This document shows, in pieces, positions 7,717-13,088 of a DNA stretch of 13,088 bases. This DNA is from JAMOQA01 sp964582785. GTDB taxonomy: Bacteria; Acidobacteriota; Polarisedimenticolia; J045. Position 1 is the stretch's first letter. Each line of letters starts with the position of its first letter. The DNA is taken from the NCBI GenBank assembly GCA_964582785.1, contig CAZOTT010000084.1, positions 1 through 13,088 on the forward strand. Reading direction: 5' to 3'. The notes beneath the pieces were generated by a model, which searched no databases, had not been told where the DNA came from, and saw only the letters and a list, made by a program, of their open reading frames with translations. The translations under genes and the position numbers were made by a program.

Positions 7717-7743
7717 TAGAAGCACCCGCCCCGCGGGGGCGGG
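7717..7743 (+). promoter_or_regulatory. Putative -10 (TAGAAG) and leader hairpin for EF-G
   Basis: TAGAAG at 7717-7722 is a near copy of the TAGAAT motif seen before two other genes in this window. Directly after it comes a perfect eight-base-pair GC stem, CCCGCCCC-GCG-GGGGCGGG (7725-7743), whose right arm abuts the GAGAGG ribosome site (7744-7748). No T-run follows, so it does not resemble an intrinsic terminator. It may instead be a translation-control element, or ktrA transcripts may be attenuated here. Confidence 0.35.
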
Positions 7744-7760
7744 AGAGGATGGATGCACCC

Positions 7761-9851
7761 ATGAAGGACACGATCGGGAGGATCCGGAACATCGGGATCT
7801 CGGCCCACATCGATTCCGGGAAGACGACCCTGACCGAGCGGATCCTCTACTACACCAGGCGGATCCACGCGATCCACGACGTCAGGGGACGGGACGGCGT
7901 CGGGGCCACGATGGACCACATGGAGCTCGAGAAGGAGCGCGGGATCACGATCACCTCGGCGGCGACCCGGGTCCGCTGGCGGGACCACGCGATCAACATC
8001 ATCGACACGCCGGGGCACGTGGACTTCACCATCGAGGTGGAACGGGCGCTGCGCGTCCTGGACGGCGCCGTGCTGATCCTCTGCGCGGTGGCCGGTGTCC
8101 AGTCCCAGTCGATCACCGTCGACCGCCAGATGCGCCGCTACCGGGTTCCCCGGATCGCCTTCATCAACAAGTGCGACCGGTCCGGGGCCAACCCGGAAAA
8201 GGTCGCCCTCCAGCTGCGGGACAAGCTCGGGCATACGCCCGTCCTCCTCCAGCTGCCGGTCGGGCTCGAGGCCGACTTCTCCGGCGTCATCGACCTGGTC
8301 GAGATGAAGCTGCTGCGCTTCGAGGGGGCGGCCGGCGAGCAGGTCGTGGAGGGACCGATCCCGCCGGAACTGCTGCCGCGCGCCGAGGAACGGCGGACCG
8401 AGATGCTCGACGTCCTCTCGATGTACTCCGACGAGCTGATGGAAGCGGCCCTCGAGGACCGCGCCACGCCGGAGCTGATCCACGAGGCGCTGCGGCGCGG
8501 GGTCCGGAGCCTGGACCTGACGCCGGTGCTCCTCGGTTCCGCGTACAAGAACCGGGGCGTCCAGCCGGTCCTCGACGCGATCGTCCGTTACCTGCCCTCC
8601 CCCCTCGACGTCCGGGCCGAGGCCCTCGACCTGGACCGGGAGGAGGCGCCGGTGGAGCTGGCGCCCGACCCGGACGCGCCGACGGTGGCCCTCGCCTTCA
8701 AGCTGGAGGACGGCCGGTACGGCCAGCTGACCTACCTCCGGGTCTACCAGGGAACCCTCCGCCGGGGAGATACCCTGGTCAACGCCCGGTCGGGCCGCCG
8801 GATCAGGATCGGCCGGCTGGTGCGGATCCACGCCGACCAGATGGAGGACATCGACGTCGCCCCGGCCGGGGACATCGTCGGACTGTTCGGGGTCGACTGC
8901 CGCACCGGGGACACCTTCTGCTCGCCCGGAACCCGGCTGGCGATGACCTCGATGCACGTCCCCGAACCGGTCGTCTCCCTCGGCATCGCCCCGGCGGACG
9001 CGGCGAGCCAGGCGAAGGTCGCCCGGGCCCTGGCCCGCTTCGCCAAGGAGGACCCGACCTTCCGGGTCCGGCAGGACGAGGAGTCCGGCCAGACCGTGAT
9101 CTCGGGGATGGGAGAGCTTCACCTGGAAGTCTACGTGGAGCGCATGCGCCGGGAGTACGGGGCGCGGGTGGAGGTCAGCCCCCCGGAGGTCGCCTACCGG
9201 GAGACGGTCTCCCGCCGGTCGGACTTCAACTACCTGCACCGGAAGCAGACCGGGGGCTCGGGCCAGTATGCCCGCGTCGCGGGGTACATCGAGCCCCTGG
9301 AGGAGGGTACCTACGAGTTCGTCGACCAGATCCGGGGAGGCGCGATCCCGACGGAGTTCATCGGTTCCTGCGACAAGGGGTTCCGCACCGCGATGGAGAA
9401 GGGCTCGCTGATCGGGGCGCCGGTGACCGGCGTCCGCGTCGTGATCAACGACGGGGCGGCGCACGCGGTGGATTCCTCGGACATGGCCTTCCAGGCGGCC
9501 GCCCGGATGGCCTTCCGCGAGGCCTACCGGCGCGCGGCGCCGCGGATCCTCGAGCCGCTGATGCGGGTGTCCGTGGAGGGCCCCGCCGAGTTCCAAGGGG
9601 CGATCTACCGTTCCCTGATGCAGCGCCGTGGCACGATCCTGGGGTCGACGGAAGACGGCGGTTTCTGCCGGATCGAGGCGGAGGTTCCCCTCGGGGAAAT
9701 GTTCGGCTATGCCACCGACCTGCGCTCGGCGACCCAGGGGAAGGCCGAGTTCACGATGGAATTCGCGCGGTACGCACCGGTGCCGCCCGACGTGGCGGAA
9801 CGTCTGCTCGCGGAACGGCGGACCGGCGCACCGGTGGAGGAAAAGCGATGA
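7761..9851 (+). CDS. fusA: Elongation factor G, mitochondrial EF-G1 / spdEFG1-like subtype
   Basis: 696 residues. This GTPase drives ribosomal translocation. G-domain motifs: AHIDSGKT (15-22), ERGIT with switch Thr63, DTPGHVDF (82-89), NKCD (136-139, with Cys138 where Met or Leu is usual) and GSAYKN. Domains II-V follow, with the conserved LHRKQTGGSGQYARV region of domain IV and MFGYATDLRSATQGKAEFTM near the C-terminus. IDSGKT (not IDAGKT), RGRDGVGATMDHMELEKERG and TIEVERALRVLDGAVLILC are close to human mitochondrial GFM1 and the related bacterial spdEFG1 group, in which this protein does translocation while a second EF-G handles ribosome recycling. ATG 7761 is preferred because GAGAGG (7744-7748) is 12 bases upstream; ATG 7749 is in frame but touches that ribosome site. 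The stop overlaps the next start. Confidence 0.96.
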   Translation: MKDTIGRIRNIGISAHIDSGKTTLTERILYYTRRIHAIHDVRGRDGVGATMDHMELEKERGITITSAATRVRWRDHAINIIDTPGHVDFTIEVERALRVLDGAVLILCAVAGVQSQSITVDRQMRRYRVPRIAFINKCDRSGANPEKVALQLRDKLGHTPVLLQLPVGLEADFSGVIDLVEMKLLRFEGAAGEQVVEGPIPPELLPRAEERRTEMLDVLSMYSDELMEAALEDRATPELIHEALRRGVRSLDLTPVLLGSAYKNRGVQPVLDAIVRYLPSPLDVRAEALDLDREEAPVELAPDPDAPTVALAFKLEDGRYGQLTYLRVYQGTLRRGDTLVNARSGRRIRIGRLVRIHADQMEDIDVAPAGDIVGLFGVDCRTGDTFCSPGTRLAMTSMHVPEPVVSLGIAPADAASQAKVARALARFAKEDPTFRVRQDEESGQTVISGMGELHLEVYVERMRREYGARVEVSPPEVAYRETVSRRSDFNYLHRKQTGGSGQYARVAGYIEPLEEGTYEFVDQIRGGAIPTEFIGSCDKGFRTAMEKGSLIGAPVTGVRVVINDGAAHAVDSSDMAFQAAARMAFREAYRRAAPRILEPLMRVSVEGPAEFQGAIYRSLMQRRGTILGSTEDGGFCRIEAEVPLGEMFGYATDLRSATQGKAEFTMEFARYAPVPPDVAERLLAERRTGAPVEEKR

Positions 9852-10564
9852 CCGAGCAGGCGATTGCCCGGCTGCGGCGCTCCCCGCGGCGCCTCCTCGA
9901 GAAGGACGGGGTCCCGGGCGCCGGTCCCGGAAGCCTCTCCCTCGTCCTCGCCCGGGCGGGGGTCGGCAAGACCGCCTTCCTCGTCGGCATCGGCCTCGAT
10001 GCGCTGCTGGCGGGACAGCGGGTCCTGCACGTCACCCTCGACCGGACGATCGACAAGGTGCGGGACTGGTACGACGACCTGCTCCTCGAACTGCTCCGCC
10101 TCGAACCGGAAGCGCCGCCCGCTGCCGAGCTCCAGCTCGCCGTGGAGCGGCGGCGGCACATCCACACCTTCCTCGGGAACTCGTTCTCCGTGGACCGGCT
10201 GCGCACCGCCACCGAGGTGCTGGCCGACCACATGGACTTCCGGCCCGAGGTCCTCGTCGTCGACCGGCTGGACCTGGACCGGGTCCCGCGGGAGGAGATC
10301 GCGGCCCTCAAGGCGATCGCCGCCGGGCTGGGCGCGGAGCTCTGGATGTCGTGCCGCACCCACCGGGAGGGTCCTCGTCCCCGCCCGGGGCACCTCCCGC
10401 CGCCCGCCGACCGGATCGAGGACCTCGTCGACCTCGCCTTCCGCCTCGAGCCGGAGGAGGACACGGTCCGCCTCGAGGTCGTCGAGGACCGGGGAGAACT
10501 GCTGGCCCGGCAGACACGGATCGTTCTCGATCCCCGCCGCCTGCTGCTCCGGCCCGGGGCGTGA
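9848..10564 (+). CDS. RecA/KaiC-like P-loop ATPase of unknown role
   Basis: 238 residues; its ATG overlaps the EF-G stop as ATGA, with GGAGGAAAAGCG upstream serving as ribosome site, so the two are translationally coupled. It has a single RecA-fold core: Walker A ARAGVGKTA (35-43, Lys41), a strand VLHVTLD ending in Asp65 where RecA/DnaB/KaiC proteins usually have the catalytic Glu, and Walker B VLVVDRLD with Asp139. LWMSCRTHRE further on fits the sensor/strand-4 region. The C-terminus is beta-rich (VRLEVVEDRGELLARQTRIVLD). No DNA-binding, zinc-finger or Lon-like domain is attached, unlike RadA, and it is half the length of DnaB. The partner molecule is unknown. A link with translation is inference from the overlap alone. 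Confidence 0.85.
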   Translation: MTEQAIARLRRSPRRLLEKDGVPGAGPGSLSLVLARAGVGKTAFLVGIGLDALLAGQRVLHVTLDRTIDKVRDWYDDLLLELLRLEPEAPPAAELQLAVERRRHIHTFLGNSFSVDRLRTATEVLADHMDFRPEVLVVDRLDLDRVPREEIAALKAIAAGLGAELWMSCRTHREGPRPRPGHLPPPADRIEDLVDLAFRLEPEEDTVRLEVVEDRGELLARQTRIVLDPRRLLLRPGA

Positions 10565-10570
10565 CCCCGC

Positions 10571-10807
10571 TCAGCGCCGGGTGATCAGCCAGAGCACCAG
10601 GGACAGCAGCAGGCTGAGCAGGATCGAGGTCGTCAGCGGAAAGTAGAACGTGAAGTCGCCCCGCCGCCAGGCGATATCCCCCGGCAGGCGCCCGATCCAG
10701 GGGACCTTCGCCGTCACCAGGAAGACCAGGCCGAGGACCGCCAGGGCGATCCCCAGGCCCACCAGCAGGCGTCCGATCTCCGCGAGGGGCGGCTCGATTC
10801 CTCCCAC
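10571..10807 (-). CDS. DUF2905 family two-helix membrane protein
   Basis: 78 residues from a GTG start with GGGAGGA (plus-strand 10816-10822) eight bases upstream. Two hydrophobic helices (about 14-32 and 56-75) flank the family signature VPWIGRLPGDIAWRRG (35-50) followed by DFTFYFP (51-57), and the protein ends in a basic TRR. DUF2905 proteins are short, widespread inner-membrane proteins of unknown function. It is convergent with the ATPase gene, only six bases between the two stop codons, and is the last of three minus-strand genes; it follows the YbjN-like gene by 64 bases. Family assignment is firm; no function can be given. Confidence 0.93.
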   Translation of the reverse strand: MGGIEPPLAEIGRLLVGLGIALAVLGLVFLVTAKVPWIGRLPGDIAWRRGDFTFYFPLTTSILLSLLLSLVLWLITRR

Positions 10808-10871
10808 GGCCCGGATCCTCCCTCGGCCGCCGACCCGGCCGGGAACAGGATAGCCGGGCCCGGGCGCGCCG

Positions 10872-11342
10872 TCAGTTCGGCCGGCCGGAGACGGTCATGC
10901 CCAGGGCCGCCTCGACCTCCGCCTGGAACCGGTCGAGGGAGCGGCTGCCACCCGCCTCCCGGCACAGCAGGTCGTCGAGGCGGTCCGCCTCCCGGCAGAG
11001 GGCGTCCACCTCCCGGCTCAGACGCTCCTCCGGGCAGGAGGCGGGGATCCGGTGCTCGAGGGAAATGTCTCCCTCCTCGTCGAGCACCAGGTGGCCGACC
11101 GCCGGACGGGCCTCGAGCTGCCGGAGGGCGCCCAGGGCCCGCTGCCGTTCCGGGGCCAGGACGAGCCACGCCCGCAGGGCGACGGAGCCGTCCCCCTCGA
11201 CCCAGGCTTCGACCATGGTCGTGCCGTAGAGCCAGAGGAAGGCGCGGCGGTCGAGCTCGCAGAGATCGTCGCCCCCCGAGCGACGGGCCGCCCGGCGCAG
11301 AGAGGCGAGCGTCCGCTGGCGGCCTACCCGGTCCGGCACCAT
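10872..11342 (-). CDS. Probable YbjN / type III chaperone-fold protein
   Basis: 156 residues from ATG 11342, chosen because GGGAGGA lies ten bases upstream; GTG 11348 and TTG 11369 are in-frame alternatives, the latter with no ribosome site. The protein is alpha/beta: FLWLYGTTMVEAWVEG, then RAWLVLAPERQRALGALRQLEA, then VGHLVLDEEGDISLEHRIP, followed by an acidic helix with spaced Cys (ASCPEE, ALCREA, LLCREA). This order of strands, with a 'xGxxxLDxxGxIxLxxxIP' segment and a closing helix of about 20 residues, resembles YbjN and other type III secretion chaperone-like proteins, which bind and stabilise other proteins. The likeness is by pattern only. No signal peptide or membrane segment, so cytosolic. 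Same strand as DUF2905 and the CoA-binding gene; 169 bases separate it from the latter. Confidence 0.6.
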   Translation of the reverse strand: MVPDRVGRQRTLASLRRAARRSGGDDLCELDRRAFLWLYGTTMVEAWVEGDGSVALRAWLVLAPERQRALGALRQLEARPAVGHLVLDEEGDISLEHRIPASCPEERLSREVDALCREADRLDDLLCREAGGSRSLDRFQAEVEAALGMTVSGRPN

Positions 11343-11511
11343 GCCCACGGCATCCTCCCGCGCCACCAACCGGGGAGAACCCCCCGCTCCGGCGCTTCGC
11401 CGTCACATGTACGGGCAAACCGCGCCGGGGGCCACGTCCCGCGGACCATCTTTTCGTTGACCGGTGGTCGACCGGCCCCGACCGGCCACCGGGGGGCCCG
11501 CCCCCTCGCCG
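11343..11511 (-). repeat. Intergenic hairpins between YbjN-like and CoA-binding genes
   Basis: This 169-base gap has several inverted repeats. CCGGTGG (11461-11467) pairs with CCACCGG (11486-11492), with an inner CCGG/CCGG stem (11472-11475 with 11482-11485), just beyond the CoA-binding gene's stop. CGGCG-CTT-CGCCG (11390-11402) and CGGGG/CCCCG (11371-11386) lie nearer the YbjN-like start. On the minus strand, the direction of the adjacent genes, the first hairpin is followed by an A-run, not a T-run, so it is not a classical intrinsic terminator. No -10/-35 pair for the YbjN-like gene could be named with confidence. Confidence 0.4.
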
Positions 11512-11931
11512 CTACCGGTAGTAGTTCGTCACGACCATGATGCAGGCGTCGTACACCGTGCGGAACGGTGCCCGGGACACGAGCTCCAGGACCTCGTCGT
11601 CGTAGCTTCCCTCCTGGAGCCAGACGTTCGGCAGGCCGAGCCGGGCCACCTCCTCGAGGACCTTCCGGGTCACTGCCGGCGGGGTGACGAAGTTCACGAT
11701 GTCGATCGGGCGCGGCGCCGAGGCCAGGTCGGGCCAGGCGGGCAGTCCCGCGATCTCCTTTTCCCGCGGATTGATCGGCAGGACGGTGTACCCCTTTTCC
11801 GACAGGTTCCGCACGATGATGTTGCCGTACTTCTTCGGGTTGTTGCTGGCCCCCACCACCGCGATCCGGGTCGACCTGTCCCGGAGCAGTTCCATCACCT
11901 CGGCGGGATGCGGGTCGGGCAGCTTCGCCAT
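11512..11931 (-). CDS. CoA-binding domain protein (YccU-like, CoA_binding_2)
   Basis: 139 residues, the usual length for this single-domain family. An ATG at 11931 is preceded by GGGAGGAA (plus-strand 11938-11945) six bases away. After a short helix (PAEVMELLRDR) comes a Rossmann fold: IAVVGASNNPKKYGN (23-37), the CoA-binding glycine loop shared with succinyl-CoA synthetase alpha and acyl-CoA synthetases; then VLPINPR, VNFVTPP, VWLQEGSYDDEV and a C-terminal YDACIMV with Cys130. No catalytic His domain or ATP-grasp partner is present. Homologues bind CoA or CoA disulfide; the physiological role is unsettled. It is divergent from fumarase, sharing a 163-base promoter region. Confidence 0.93.
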   Translation of the reverse strand: MAKLPDPHPAEVMELLRDRSTRIAVVGASNNPKKYGNIIVRNLSEKGYTVLPINPREKEIAGLPAWPDLASAPRPIDIVNFVTPPAVTRKVLEEVARLGLPNVWLQEGSYDDEVLELVSRAPFRTVYDACIMVVTNYYR

Positions 11932-11952
11932 CGGGGCTTCCTCCCTCGTCGC

Positions 11953-11977
11953 GGGCCCCCGGTCGCGGCCGGGGCCC
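11953..11977 (-). repeat. GC-rich hairpin in leader of CoA-binding gene
   Basis: GGGCCCC (11953-11959) pairs with GGGGCCC (11971-11977) in a seven-base-pair stem, extended by two more pairs across a single bulged C. It lies just upstream of the CoA-binding gene's ribosome site (11938-11945), in its likely 5' leader, similar in placement to the leader hairpins on the plus strand. Confidence 0.35.
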
Positions 11978-12000
11978 GGTGCTTACCATGAGAGCTCCGA

Positions 12001-12006
12001 GTATTA
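12001..12006 (-). promoter_or_regulatory. Possible -10 for CoA-binding gene
   Basis: Read on the minus strand, TAATAC in the context CTAATACTC is one of the few AT-rich patches in the divergent gap and is 70 bases upstream of the CoA-binding start. The matching -35 position would hold GTGGCG (12024-12029, 17-base spacer), a weak match. Low confidence. Confidence 0.25.
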
Positions 12007-12037
12007 GCCCGATTCCGCCGGCCCGCCACCCCCACCG

Positions 12038-12066
12038 GTGACGGGCCGGGTCGGCGGGACTACACT
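12038..12066 (+). promoter_or_regulatory. Putative sigma70-type promoter for fumarase
   Basis: GTGACG (12038-12043) and TACACT (12061-12066) each match four of six consensus bases and are separated by the optimal 17 bases, giving a transcript start near 12073 and a leader of about 20 bases. GGGAC (12056-12060) and GTCCC (12071-12075) form an inverted repeat flanking the -10, which could be an operator half-site pair or a leader hairpin. This is the best-formed -35/-10 pair seen in the window. Confidence 0.42.
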
Positions 12067-12094
12067 TCCCGTCCCACCCGTCGGAGGCCATGCC

Positions 12095-13088
<994 letters not shown>

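Noticed and set aside
10555..10569. CGGGG-CGTGA-CCCCG hairpin at the convergent stop codons as a bidirectional terminator
   Set aside because: Only five base pairs and no T-run on either strand, so it is not supportable as an intrinsic terminator.
10854..10863. Ten-base palindrome CCGGGCCCGG between the YbjN-like and DUF2905 genes
   Set aside because: Pure GC palindromes of this length are common at this base composition and nothing ties it to a function.
11461..11492. Stem CCGGTGG/CCACCGG as an intrinsic terminator of the CoA-binding gene
   Set aside because: The nearby T-run (11451-11457) lies on the wrong strand and side for minus-strand transcription; only the hairpin is reported.

Overview
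The window is about 13.1 kb of very GC-rich bacterial DNA (roughly 70% GC by eye) and is densely coded. Third codon positions are nearly all G or C, so many long open frames lie antisense to real genes. No rRNA, tRNA, CRISPR array, transposase or phage gene is visible. The taxon cannot be fixed from the sequence. The elongation factor G is of the mitochondrial EF-G1 / 'spd' EFG1 subtype, described from spirochaetes, planctomycetes and deltaproteobacteria-like lineages. That points to a GC-rich member of a deep bacterial phylum (myxobacterial, planctomycete or acidobacterial type) and away from Actinobacteria or ordinary Proteobacteria. This is an inference.

Layout. (1) 1-151, minus: the N-terminus of an ABC transporter ATPase that leaves the window. 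(2) 400-2619, plus: a large glycosyltransferase-like protein, apparently a DUF115/Maf-like half joined to a GT8-like half, both with degenerate active-site motifs. (3) 2712-4997, plus: malic enzyme fused to a phosphotransacetylase domain (MaeB type). (4) 5062-7600, plus: a tight three-gene unit of a small lipoprotein, a KtrB/TrkH-type potassium channel subunit and its KtrA/TrkA-type RCK regulator. (5) 7761-10564, plus: elongation factor G overlapping by ATGA with a small RecA/KaiC-like P-loop ATPase of unknown role. (6) 10571-11931, minus: a DUF2905 membrane protein, a probable YbjN-like protein and a CoA-binding (YccU-like) protein. (7) 12095 to the end, plus: class II fumarase, cut by the window edge.

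How the genes relate. Fumarase makes malate and malic enzyme converts malate to pyruvate, so both ends of the window touch the C4-acid node, although they are separate transcription units. The Ktr pair forms a complete potassium uptake system gated by a cytosolic nucleotide-binding ring; the lipoprotein in front of it is the unusual partner. The EF-G/ATPase overlap implies translational coupling between translocation and an uncharacterised ATPase.

Regulation. Two leaders share the octamer GTAGAATC, containing a good -10-like TAGAAT (maeB and the lipoprotein), and the EF-G leader has a near match. Five plus-strand leaders carry a short GC-rich hairpin ending 0-7 nt before the Shine-Dalgarno sequence. 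The window looks mostly like a core-genome region. No clear new defence, mobile or biosynthetic system is visible; the best leads are the glycosyltransferase fusion, the lipoprotein-ktrBA unit and the EF-G-coupled ATPase.
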